A stretch of 64,000 nucleotides of DNA, taken from contig CP136061.1 in the NCBI GenBank assembly GCA_032622095.1, positions 266,173,551-266,237,550 of the forward strand. The letters are read 5' to 3'. A program made the translations under genes and the position numbers. The notes under the pieces are model-generated. The model saw only the letters and a program-made list of their open reading frames with translations. It made no database searches and had not been told where the DNA came from. The DNA comes from Siphonodentalium dalli (taxonomy: Eukaryota; Mollusca; Scaphopoda; Gadilida; Siphonodentaliidae). This document shows, piece after piece, positions 1 through 13,600 of the stretch; positions within the stretch are counted from its first letter, which is position 1; each line of letters opens with the position of its first letter.

Positions 1-158
1 CTCCGATGTAGGATAAACGCCCACATAGGTTAAATATGTTCGGATAGTTTGATATTCCAACCAACATTTAGTGTGAAATTATACGTTTTTAGCCAACTAT
101 TTTCTTATCGTCTATATATGACAGATGCTTCTCTGCTTTACATCGTTTAATCTTGAAT

Positions 159-667
159 TCATAGTCCCAAATGAACGATCCATTGCAGCATGTGAACCTT
201 GACAGTTTGACCAGAAATAGAACATCGTGCACATATGGTTTCTTTGATTTTACAATGTTCCTGGCCATGGCCATACCCCTGACATTTAAAACATCGCAAT
301 GGTTTTTGAACATATGCACTTAAATCCATTTTCATATACCCAACCTTCAATGTCCGCACCGATTGAAGGTCAGAAAATAACTGTTCAACTGAACTTTTTT
401 ACCATCAACTCAGAAGAGTCAGCTATATCGCGAGTTCTCAACACAGCTCTGCTACTGTTCAATATATTGTGAGGAGTGTGGCCCAGTCCTGATCGGTTTG
501 ACAGATTTTAATTGTCCGGCTATGCTTTGTAGCGTTTTATCAATGACAAATACAGAAGGTCTCTTGACATTTGGATAAAACCCAAGTACCAAGTACTGAG
601 GATAGACATCAGCATCAGTGGAACTTGGCGGGTAGTCATTAGTTGTTTTTGTGTTTTGAGTTGCCAT
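159..667 (-). pseudogene. Broken gag-like ORF1 of a non-LTR retrotransposon
   Basis: Two pieces in different frames on the minus strand. The upstream piece (about 452-667, starting MATQN) contains PQYLVLGFYP and later AGQLKSVKPIRTG, which resembles the N-terminal region of LINE ORF1/gag-like proteins (xxSPFxIxK...GxxKSVKxLRxG pattern). The downstream piece (159-359) contains a complete CCHC zinc knuckle, CFKCQGYGHGQEHC (CX2CX4HX4C), then the start of a second knuckle (CARC) that loses its later His/Cys. The family protein binds the element RNA. The reading frame breaks between about 360 and 450 and no reverse transcriptase follows in the window, so this is a decayed, 5'-biased copy. The knuckle is certain; assignment to a Jockey/CR1-like LINE is inferred from the arrangement. 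Confidence 0.65.
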
Positions 668-749
668 ATGCAAAGCAAATAATCGACAACTATCCCAGCA
701 GCCGCATCGGCCTACCCTTCGAATTATGGTCGGGTCAGTTATAAAAATA

Positions 750-790
750 TACATCGGAGTGGGCTATTAATCATCCGGAGGGGTGTTCAT
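750..790 (+). repeat. Leader motif shared with the 47-bp array at 35.7 kb
   Basis: The stretch beginning tacatcggagtgggctatta lies just before the 70-bp satellite. A closely similar stretch (tacatcggattggtctatta) lies at 35704-35742, just before the 47-bp minisatellite. The two align over about 36 bases with five or six differences. Confidence 0.55.
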
Positions 791-1340
791 GGAGTCTCAG
801 CAGCCGACAGAACAGGTTTCTATCCATTGGTGCGGCCATATAGGCCGTCTGTTGAACTCATCTGAACATTCTCTAATGGAATTACTCGTCAATATATATT
901 CAATAAACAGGTCGTTAGTTAAACTTATTATCTGATCATTCTCTAATGGAACTACTCGTCAATAAATATTCAATAAACAGGTCGTTAGTTAAACTTATTA
1001 TCTGAACATTCTCTAATGGAATTACTCGTCAATAAATATTCAATAAACAGGTCGTTAGTTAAACTTATTATCTGAACATTCTCTAAAGGATCTACTCGTC
1101 AATATATATTCAATAAACAGGTCGTTAGTTAAACTTATTATCTGAACATTCTCTAATGGAATTACTCGTCAATATATATTCAATAAACAGGTCGTTAGTT
1201 AAACTTATTATCTGAACATTCTCTAATGGAACTACTCGTCAATAAATATTCAATAAACAGGTAGTTAATAAAACTTATTATCTGAACATTCTCTAATGGA
1301 ATTACTCGTCAATAAATATTCAATAAACAGGTCGTTAGTT

Positions 1341-4300
1341 AAACTTATTATCTGAACATTCTCTAATGGAATTACTCGTCAATAAATATTCAATAAACAG
1401 GTCGTTAGTTAAACTTATTATCTGAACATTCTCTAATGGAACTACTCGTCAATAAATATTCAATAAACAGGTTGTTAGTTGAACATATTATCTGAACATT
1501 CTCTAATGGAACTACTCGTCAATAAATATTCAATAAACAGGTCGTTAGTTGAACTTATTATCTGAACATTCTCTAATGGAACTACTCGTCAATATATATT
1601 CAATAAACAGGTCGTTAGTTAAACTTATTATCTGAACATTCTCTAATGGAACTACTCGTCAATAAATATTCAATAAACAGGTCGTTAGTTAAACTTATTA
1701 TCTGAACATTCTCTAATGGAATTACTCGTCAATAAATATTCAATAAACAGGTCGTTAGTTAAATTTATTATCTGAACATTCTCTAATGAAATTACTCGTC
1801 AATAAATATTCAATAAACATGTCGTTAGTTAAACTTATTATCTGAACATTCTCTAATGGAACTACTCGTCAATAAATATTCAATAAACAGGTTGTTAGTT
1901 GAACATATTATCTGAACATTCTCTAATGGAACTACTCGTCAATAAATATTCAATAAACAGGTCGTTAGTTGAACTTATTATCTGAACATTCTCTAATGGA
2001 TCTACTCGTCAATAAATATTCAATAAACAGGTTGTTAGTTAAACTTATTATCTGAACATTCTCTAATGGAACTACTCGTCAATAAATATTCAATAAACAG
2101 GTCGTTAGTTGAACTTATTATCTGAACATTCTCTAATGGAACTACTCGTCAATAAATATTCAATAAACAGGTCGTTAGTTGAACTTATTATCTGAACATT
2201 CTCTAATGGAACTACTCGTCAATATATATTCAATAAACAGGTCGTTAGTTAAACTTATTATCTGAACATTCTCTAATGTAACTACTCATCAATAAATATT
2301 CAATAAACAGGTCGTTAGTTGAACTTATTATCTGAACATTCTCTAATGGAACTACTCGTCAATAAATATTCAATAAACAGGTTGTTAGTTAAACTTATTA
2401 TCTGAACATTATCTAATGGAACTACTCGTCAATATATATTCAATAAACAGGTCGTTAGTTGAACTTATTATCTGAACATTCTCTAATGGAACTACTCGTC
2501 AATAAATATTCAATAAACAGGTCGTTAGTTGAACTTATTATCTGAACATTATCTATGGAACTACTCGTCAATAAATATACAATAAACAGGTCGTTAGTTG
2601 AACTTATTATCTGAACATTCTCAAATGGAACAACTCGCCAATAAATATTCAATAAACAGGTCGTTAGTTGAACTTATTATCTGAACATTCTCTAATGGAA
2701 CTACTCGACAATAAATATTCAATAAACAGGTCGTTAGTTGAACTTATTATCTGAACATTCTCTAATGGAACTACTCGTCAATAAATATTCAATAAACAGG
2801 TTGCAAGTTGAACTTATTATCTAAACATTCTCTAATAGTACTACTCGTCAATAAATATTCAATAAACAGGTAGCTAGTTGAACTTATTATCTGAACATTC
2901 TCTAATGGAACTACTCGACAATAAATATTCAATAAACAGGTTGTTAGTTAAACTTATTATCTGAACATTCTCTAATGGAACTACTCGACAATAAATATTC
3001 AATAAATAGGTCGTTAGTTAAACTTATTATCTGAACATTCTCTAATGTAACTACTCGTCAATAAATATTCAATAAACAGGTCGCTTATTGAACTTATTTT
3101 CTAAACATTCTCTAATGGAACTACTCGTCAATAAATATTCAATAAACAGGTCGTTAGTTAAACTTATTATCTGAACATTCTCTAATGTAACTACTAGTCA
3201 ATAAATATTCAATAAACAGGTCGTTAGTTGAACATATTATCTGAACATTCTCTAATGGAGTGACTCGTCAATAAATATTCAATAAACAGGTTGTTAGTTT
3301 AACTTATTATCTGAACATTCTCTATTGGAACTACTCGTCAATATATATTCAATAAACAGGTCATTAGTTTAACTTATTATCTGAACATTCTCTAATGGAA
3401 CTACTCGTCAATATATATTCAATAAACAGGTCGTTAGTTGAACTTATTATCTGAACATTCTCTAATGGAATTAATCGTCAATAAATATTCAATAAACAGG
3501 TTGTTAGTTGAACTTATTATCTGAACATTCTCTAATGGAACTACTCGTCAATAAATATTCAATAAACAGGCCGTTCGTTAAACTTATTATCTGAACATTC
3601 TCTAATGTAACTACTCATCAATATATATTCAATAAACAGGTCGTTAGTTGAACTTATTATCTGAACATTCTCTAATGGAACTACTCGTCAATAAATATTC
3701 AATAAACCGGTCGTTAGTTGAACTTATTATCTGAACATTCTCCAATGTAACTACTCGTCAATATATATTCAATAAACATGTTGCTAGTTGAACTTATTAT
3801 CTGAACATTCTCTAATGTAACTACTCGTCAATAAATATTCAATAAACAGGTCGTTAGTTGAACTTATTATCTGAACATTCTCTAATGTAACTACTCGTCA
3901 ATAAATATTCAATAAACAGGCTGTTAGTTGAACATATTATCTGAACATTCTCTAATGGAACTACTCGTCAATATATATTCAATAAACAGGTCGCTAGTTG
4001 AACTTATTATCTGAACATTCTCTAATGGAATTACTCGTCAATAAATATTCAATAAACAGGTCGTTAGTTAAACTTATTATCTGAACATTCTCTAATGGAA
4101 CTACTCGTCAATAAATATTCAATAAACAGGTTGTTAGTTGAACATATTATCTGAACATTCTCTAATGGAACTACTCGTCAATAAATATTCAATAAACAGG
4201 AAGTTAGTTGAACTTATTATCTGAACATTCTCTAATGGAACTACTCGTCAATATATATTCAATAAACAGGTCGTTAGTTAAACTTATTATCTGAACATTC

Positions 4301-6520
4301 TCTAATGGAACTACTCGTCAATAAATATTCAATAAACAGGTCGTTAGTTAAACTTATTATCTGAACATTCTCTAATGGAATTACTCGTCAATAAATATTC
4401 AATAAACAGGTCGTTAGTTAAACTTATTATCTGAACATTCTCTAATGAAATTACTCGTCAATAAATATTCAATAAACATGTCGTTAGTTAAACTTATTAT
4501 CTGAACATTCTCTAATGGAACTACTCGTCAATAAATATTCAATAAACAGGTTGTTAGTTGAACATATTATCTGAACATTCTCTAATGGAACTACTCGTCA
4601 ATAAATATTCAATAAACAGGTCGTTAGTTGAACTTATTATCTGAACATTCTCTAATGGATCTACTCGTCAATAAATATTCAATAAACAGGTTGTTAGTTA
4701 AACTTATTATCTGAACATTCTCTAATGGAACTACTCGTCAATAAATATTCAATAAACAGGTCGTTAGTTGAACTTATTATCTGAACATTCTCTAATGGAA
4801 CTACTCGTCAATAAATATTCAATAAACAGGTCGTTAGTTGAACTTATTATCTGAACATTCTCTAATGGAACTACTCGTCAATATATATTCAATAAACAGG
4901 TCGTTAGTTAAACTTATTATCTGAACATTCTCTAATGTAACTACTCATCAATAAATATTCAATAAACAGGTCGTTAGTTGAACTTATTATCTGAACATTC
5001 TCTAATGGAACTACTCGTCAATAAATATACAATAAACAGGTCGTTAGTTGAACTTATTATCTGAACATTCTCTAATGGAACTACTCGTCAATAAATATTC
5101 AATAAACAGGTCGTTAGTTGAACTTATTATCTGAACATTCTCAAATGGAACTACTCGTCAATAAATATTCAATAAACAGGTCGTTAGTTGAACTTATTAT
5201 CTGAACATTATCTATGGAACTACTCGTCAATAAATATACAATAAACAGGTCGTTAGTTGAACTTATTATCTGAACATTCTCAAATGGAACAACTCGCCAA
5301 TAAATATTCAATAAACAGGTCGTTAGTTGAACTTATTATCTGAACATTCTCTAATGGAACTACTCGACAATAAATATTCAATAAACAGGTCGTTAGTTGA
5401 ACTTATTATCTGAACATTCTCTAATGGAACTACTCGTCAATAAATATTCAATAAACAGGTTGCAAGTTGAACTTATTATCTAAACATTCTCTAATAGTAC
5501 TACTCGTCAATAAATATTCAATAAACAGGTCGCTAGTTGAACTTATTATCTGAACATTCTCTAATGGAACTACTCGACAATAAATATTCAATAAACAGGT
5601 TGTTAGTTAAACTTATTATCTGAACATTCTCTAATGGAACTACTCGACAATAAATATTCAATAAATAGGTCGTTAGTTAAACTTATTATCTGAACATTCT
5701 CTAATGTAACTACTCGTCAATAAATATTCAATAAACAGGTCGCTTATTGAACTTATTTTCTAAACATTCTCTAATGGAACTACTCGTCAATAAATATTCA
5801 ATAAACAGGTCGTTAGTTAAACTTATTATCTGAACATTCTCTAATGTAACTACTAGTCAATAAATATTCAATAAACAGGTCGTTAGTTGAACATATTATC
5901 TGAACATTCTCTAATGGAGTGACTCGTCAATAAATATTCAATAAACAGGTTGTTAGTTTAACTTATTATCTGAACATTCTCTATTGGAACTACTCGTCAA
6001 TATATATTCAATAAACAGGTCATTAGTTTAACTTATTATCTGAACATTCTCTAATGGAACTACTCGTCAATATATATTCAATAAACAGGTCGTTAGTTGA
6101 ACTTATTATCTGAACATTCTCTAATGGAATTACTCGTCAATAAATATTCAATAAACAGGTTGTTAGTTGAACTTATTATCTGAACATTCTCTAATGGAAC
6201 TACTCGTCAATAAATATTCAATAAACAGGCCGTTCGTTAAACTTATTATCTGAACATTCTCTAATGTAACTACTCATCAATATATATTCAATAAACAGGT
6301 CGTTAGTTGAACTTATTATCTGAACATTCTCTAATGTAACTACTCGTCAATAAATATTCAATAAACAGGTCGTTAGTTGAACTTATTATCTGAACATTCT
6401 CTAATGTAACTACTCGTCAATAAATATTCAATAAACAGGCTGTTAGTTGAACATATTATCTGAACATTCTCTAATGGAACTACTCGTCAATATATATTCA
6501 ATAAACAGGTCGCTAGTTGA
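1341..6520. repeat. 2.66-kb higher-order tandem duplication inside the satellite
   Basis: Variant units of 1341-4000 recur 2659 bp later (38 units less one base). Matching landmarks are 1471/4130, 1782/4441, 2551/5210, 3261/5920 and 3571/6230. After about 3700 the offset drops to 2519 because two units, bearing the aaccgg and tccaatg variants, are missing from the second copy. A second pair with the same 2659-bp offset occurs at about 8460-10160 versus 11120-12820 (8717/11376, 9871/12530). Confidence 0.9.
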
Positions 6521-9500
6521 ACTTATTATCTGAACATTCTCTAATGTAACTACTCGTCAATAAATATTCAATAAACAGGCTGTTAGTTGAACATATTATC
6601 TGAACATTCTCTAATGGAACTACTCGTCAATAAATATTCAATAAATAGGCCTTTAGTTGAACTGATTATCTGAACATTCTCTAATGTAACTACTCGTCAA
6701 TAAATATTATATAAACATGTCGTTAGTTGAACTTATTATCTGAACATTCTCTAATGGAACTACTCGTCAATAAATATTCAACAAACATGTTTGTTAGTTG
6801 AACTTATTATCTGAACATTCTCTAATGGAACTACTCGTCAATAAATATTCAATAAACAGGTCGTTAGTTAAACTTATTATCTTAACATTCTCTAATGGAA
6901 CTACTCATCAATAAATATTCAATAAACAGGTCGTTAGTTGAACTTATTATCTGAACATTCTCTAATGGAACTACTCGGTCAATAAATATTCAATAAACAG
7001 GTCGTTAGTTGAACTTATTATCTGAACATTCTCTAATGGAATTACTCGTCAATAAATATTCAATAAACAGGCTGTTAGTTGAACTTATTATCTGAACATT
7101 CTCTAATGGAACTACTCATCAATAAATATTCAATAAACAGGCTGTTAGTTGAACTTATTATCTGAACATTCTCTAATGGAACTACTCGTCAATAAATATT
7201 CAATAAACAGGCTGTTAGTTGAACTTATTATCTGAACATTATCTAATGGAACTACTCGTCAATAAATATTCAATAAACAGGTCGCTTATTGAACTTATTA
7301 TCTGAACAGTCTCTAATGGAACTACTCGACAATAAATATTCAATAAACATGTCGTTAGTTGAACTTATTATCTGAACATTCTCTAATGGAACTACTCGTC
7401 AATATAAATATTCAATAAACAGGTCGTTAGTTGAACTTATTATCTGAACATTCTCTAATGGAACTACTCATCAATAAATATTCAATTAACAGGTTTGTTA
7501 GTTGAACTTATTATCTGAACATTCTCTAATGGAACTACTCGTCAATAAATATTCAATTAACAGATTTGTTAGTTGAACTTATTATCTGAACATTCTCTAA
7601 TGGAACTACTCGTCAATAAATATTCAATAAACAGGTTGTTAGTTAAACTTATTGTCTGAACATTATCTAATGGAACTACTCGTCAATATATATTCAATAA
7701 ACAGGTCGTTAGTTGAACTTATTATCTGAACATTCTCTAATGTAACTACTCGTCAATAAATATTCAATTAACAGGTTTGTTAGTTGAACTTATTATCTGA
7801 ACATTCTCTAATGGAACTACTCGTCAATAAATATTCAATTAACAGGTTTGTTAGTTGAACTTATTATCTGAACATTCTCTAATGGAACTACTCGTCAATA
7901 AATATTCAATAAACAGGTTGTTAGTTAAACTTATTATCTGAACATTATCTAATGGAATTACTCGTCAATATATATTCAATAAACAGGTCGTTAGTTGAAC
8001 TTATTATCTGAACATTCTCTAATGTAACTACTCGTCAATAAATATTCAATAAACAGGTCGCTAGTTTAACTTATTATATGAACATTCTCTAATGGAACTA
8101 CTCGTCAATAAATATTCAATAAACAGGTCGTTAGTTGAACTTATTATCTGAACATTCGCTAATGGAACTACTCGTCAATAAATATTCAATAAACAGGTCG
8201 TTAGTTGAACTTATTATCTGAACATTCTCTAATGGAACTACTCGTCAATAAATATACAATAAACAGGTCGTTAGTTGAACTTATTATCTGAACATTCTCT
8301 AATGGAACTACTCGTCAATAAATATTCAATAAACAGGTCGTTAGATGAACTTATTATCTGAACATTCTCAAATGGAACTACTCGTCAATAAATATACAAT
8401 AAACAGGTCGTTAGTTGAACTTATTATCTGAACATTCTCTAATGGAACTACTCGTCAATAAATATTCAATAAACAGGTCGTTAGTTGAACTTATTATCTG
8501 AACATTCTCTAATGGAACTACTCGTCAATAAATATACAATAAACAGGTCGTTAGTTGAACTTATTATCTGAACATTCTCTAATGGAACTACTCGTCAATA
8601 AATATTCAATAAACAGGTCGTTAGATGAACTTATTATCTGAACATTCTCAAATGGAACTACTCGTCAATAAATATTCAATAAACAGGTCGTTAGTTGAAC
8701 TTATTATCTGAACATTATCTATGGAACTACTCGTCAATAAATATACAATAAACAGGTCGTTAGTTGAACTTATTATCTGAACATTCTCAAATGGAACAAC
8801 TCGCCAATAAATATTCAATAAACAGGTCGTTAGTTGAACTTATTATCTGAACATTCTCTAATGGAACTACTCGACAATAAATATTCAATAAACAGGTCGT
8901 TAGTTGAACTTATTATCTGAACATTCTCTAATGGAACTACTCGTCAATAAATATTCAATAAACAGGTTGCAAGTTGAACTTATTATCTAAACATTCTCTA
9001 ATAGTACTACTCGTCAATAAATATTCAATAAACAGGTCGCTAGTTGAACTTATTATCTGAACATTCTCTAATGGAACTACTCGACAATAAATATTCAATA
9101 AACAGGTTGTTAGTTAAACTTATTATCTGAACATTCTCTAATGGAACTACTCGACAATAAATATTCAATAAATAGGTCGTTAGTTAAACTTATTATCTGA
9201 ACATTCTCTAATGTAACTACTCGTCAATAAATATTCAATAAACAGGTCGCTTATTGAACTTATTTTCTAAACATTCTCTAATGGAACTACTCGTCAATAA
9301 ATATTCAATAAACAGGTCGTTAGTTAAACTTATTATCTGAACATTCTCTAATGTAACTACTAGTCAATAAATATTCAATAAACAGGTCGTTAGTTGAACA
9401 TATTATCTGAACATTCTCTAATGGAGTGACTCGTCAATAAATATTCAATAAACAGGTTGTTAGTTTAACTTATTATCTGAACATTCTCTATTGGAACTAC

Positions 9501-12500
9501 TCGTCAATATATATTCAATAAACAGGTCATTAGTTTAACTTATTATCTGAACATTCTCTAATGGAACTACTCGTCAATATATATTCAATAAACAGGTCGT
9601 TAGTTGAACTTATTATCTGAACATTCTCTAATGGAATTAATCGTCAATAAATATTCAATAAACAGGTTGTTAGTTGAACTTATTATCTGAACATTCTCTA
9701 ATGGAACTACTCGTCAATAAATATTCAATACACAGGCCGTTCGTTAAACTTATTATCTGAACATTCTCTAATGTAACTACTCATCAATATATATTCAATA
9801 AACAGGTCGTTAGTTGAACTTAATATCTGAACATTCTCTAATGGAACTACTCGTCAATAAATATTCAATAAACCGGTCGTTAGTTGAACTTATTATCTGA
9901 ACATTCTCCAATGTAACTACTCGTCAATATATATTCAATAAACATGTTGCTAGTTGAACTTATTATCTGAACATTCTCTAATGTAACTACTCGTCAATAA
10001 ATATTCAATAAACAGGTCGTTAGTTGAACTTATTATCTGAACATTCTCTAATGTAACTACTCGTCAATAAATATTCAATAAACAGGCTGTTAGTTGAACA
10101 TATTATCTGAACATTCTCTAATGGAACTACTCGTCAATATATATTCAATAAACAGGTCGCTAGTTGAACTTATTATCTGAACATTCTCTAATGGAATTAC
10201 TCGTCAATAAATATTCAATAAACAGGTCGTTAGTTAAACTTATTATCTGAACATTCTCTAATGGAACTACTCGTCAATAAATATTCAATAAACAGGTTGT
10301 TAGTTGAACATATTATCTGAACATTCTCTAATGGAACTACTCGTCAATAAATATTCAATAAACAGGTCGTTAGTTGAACTTATTATCTGAACATTCTCTA
10401 ATGGAACTACTCGTCAATATATATTCAATAAACAGGTCGTTAGTTAAACTTATTATCTGAACATTCTCTAATGGAACTACTCGTCAATAAATATTCAATA
10501 AACAGGTCGTTAGTTAAACTTATTATCTGAACATTCTCTAATGGAATTACTCGTCAATAAATATTCAATAAACAGGTCGTTAGTTAAACTTATTATCTGA
10601 ACATTCTCTAATGAAATTACTCGTCAATAAATATTCAATAAACATGTCGTTAGTTAAACTTATTATCTGAACATTCTCTAATGGAACTACTCGTCAATAA
10701 ATATTCAATAAACAGGTTGTTAGTTGAACATATTATCTGAACATTCTCTAATGGAACTACTCGTCAATAAATATTCAATAAACAGGTCGTTAGTTGAACT
10801 TATTATCTGAACATTCTCTAATGGATCTACTCGTCAATAAATATTCAATAAACAGGTTGTTAGTTAAACTTATTATCTGAACATTCTCTAATGGAACTAC
10901 TCGTCAATAAATATTCAATAAACAGGTCGTTAGTTGAACTTATTATCTGAACATTCTCTAATGGAACTACTCGTCAATAAATATTCAATAAACAGGTCGT
11001 TAGTTGAACTTATTATCTGAACATTCTCTAATGGAACTACTCGTCAATATATATTCAATAAACAGGTCGTTAGTTAAACTTATTATCTGAACATTCTCTA
11101 ATGTAACTACTCATCAATAAATATTCAATAAACAGGTCGTTAGTTGAACTTATTATCTGAACATTCTCTAATGGAACTACTCGTCAATAAATATACAATA
11201 AACAGGTCGTTAGTTGAACTTATTATCTGAACATTCTCTAATGGAACTACTCGTCAATAAATATTCAATAAACAGGTCGTTAGTTGAACTTATTATCTGA
11301 ACATTCTCAAATGGAACTACTCGTCAATAAATATTCAATAAACAGGTCGTTAGTTGAACTTATTATCTGAACATTATCTATGGAACTACTCGTCAATAAA
11401 TATACAATAAACAGGCCGTTAGTTGAACTTATTATCTGAACATTCTCAAATGGAACAACTCATCAATAAATATTCAATAAACAGGTCGTTAGTTGAACTT
11501 ATTATCTGAACATTCTCTAATGGAACTACTCGACAATAAATATTCAATAAACAGGTCGTTAGTTGAACTTATTATCTGAACATTCTCTAATGGAACTACT
11601 CGTCAATAAATATTCAATAAACAGGTTGCAAGTTGAACTTATTATCTAAACATTCTCTAATAGTACTACTCGTCAATAAATATTCAATAAACAGGTCGCT
11701 AGTTGAACTTATTATCTGAACATTCTCTAATGGAACTACTCGACAATAAATATTCAATAAACAGGTTGTTAGTTAAACTTATTATCTGAACATTCTCTAA
11801 TGGAACTACTCGACAATAAATATTCAATAAATAGGTCGTTAGTTAAACTTATTATCTGAACATTCTCTAATGTAACTACTCGTCAATAAATATTCAATAA
11901 ACAGGTCGCTTATTGAACTTATTTTCTAAACATTCTCTAATGGAACTACTCGTCAATAAATATTCAATAAACAGGTCGTTAGTTAAACTTATTATCTGAA
12001 CATTCTCTAATGTAACTACTAGTCAATAAATATTCAATAAACAGGTCGTTAGTTGAACATATTATCTGAACATTCTCTAATGGAGTGACTCGTCAATAAA
12101 TATTCAATAAACAGGTTGTTAGTTTAACTTATTATCTGAACATTCTCTATTGGAACTACTCGTCAATATATATTCAATAAACAGGTCATTAGTTTAACTT
12201 ATTATCTGAACATTCTCTAATGGAACTACTCGTCAATATATATTCAATAAACAGGTCGTTAGTTGAACTTATTATCTGAACATTCTCTAATGGAATTAAT
12301 CGTCAATAAATATTCAATAAACAGGTTGTTAGTTGAACTTATTATCTGAACATTCTCTAATGGAACTACTCGTCAATAAATATTCAATAAACAGGCCGTT
12401 CGTTAAACTTATTATCTGAACATTCTCTAATGTAACTACTCATCAATATATATTCAATAAACAGGTCGTTAGTTGAACTTATTATCTGAACATTCTCTAA

Positions 12501-13600
12501 TGGAACTACTCGTCAATAAATATACAATAAACCGGTCGTTAGTTGAACTTATTATCTGAACATTCTCCAATGTAACTACTCGTCAATATATATTCAATAA
12601 ACATGTTGCTAGTTGAACTTATTATCTGAACATTCTCTAATGTAACTACTCGTCAATAAATATTCAATAAACAGGTCGTTAGTTGAACTTATTATCTGAA
12701 CATTCTCTAATGTAACTACTCGTCAATAAATATTCAATAAACAGGCTGTTAGTTGAACATATTATCTGAACATTCTCTAATGGAACTACTCGTCAATATA
12801 TATTCAATAAACAGGTCGCTAGTTGAACTTATTATCTGAACATTCTCTAATGTAACTACTCGTCAATAAATATTCAATAAACAGGCTGTTAGTTGAACAT
12901 ATTATCTGAACATTCTCTAATGGAACTACTCGTCAATAAATATTCAATAAATAGGCCTTTAGTTGAACTGATTATCTGAACATTCTCTAATGTAACTACT
13001 CGTCAATAAATATTATATAAACATGTCGTTAGTTGAACTTATTATCTGAACATTCTCTAATGGAACTACTCGTCAATAAATATTCAACAAACATGTTTGT
13101 TAGTTGAACTTATTATCTGAACATTCTCTAATGGAACTACTCGTCAATAAATATTCAATAAACAGGTCGTTAGTTAAACTTATTATCTTAACATTCTCTA
13201 ATGGAACTACTCATCAATAAATATTCAATAAACAGGTCGTTAGTTGAACTTATTATCTGAACATTCTCTAATGGAACTACTCGGTCAATAAATATTCAAT
13301 AAACAGGTCGTTAGTTGAACTTATTATCTGAACATTCTCTAATGGAATTACTCGTCAATAAATATTCAATAAACAGGCTGTTAGTTGAACTTATTATCTG
13401 AACATTCTCTAATGGAACTACTCATCAATAAATATTCAATAAACAGGCTGTTAGTTGAACTTATTATCTGAACATTCTCTAATGGAACTACTCGTCAATA
13501 AATATTCAATAAACAGGCTGTTAGTTGAACTTATTATCTGAACATTATCTAATGGAACTACTCGTCAATAAATATTCAATAAACAGGTCGCTTATTGAAC
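4000..13600. repeat. 6.17-kb higher-order period of the satellite
   Basis: The block 4000-7300 recurs at 10166-13600. Landmarks are 4130/10296, 4441/10607 and 5210/11376, all 6166 bp apart. Past the two-unit difference the offset becomes 6306 (6701/13007, 7281/13587). This implies segmental amplification of multi-kilobase blocks rather than only unit-by-unit slippage. Confidence 0.88.

Noticed and set aside
2455-2652. Open frame in the 70-bp satellite (minus)
   Set aside because: It exists only where chance variants remove stops from a tandem repeat; not shared by other blocks.
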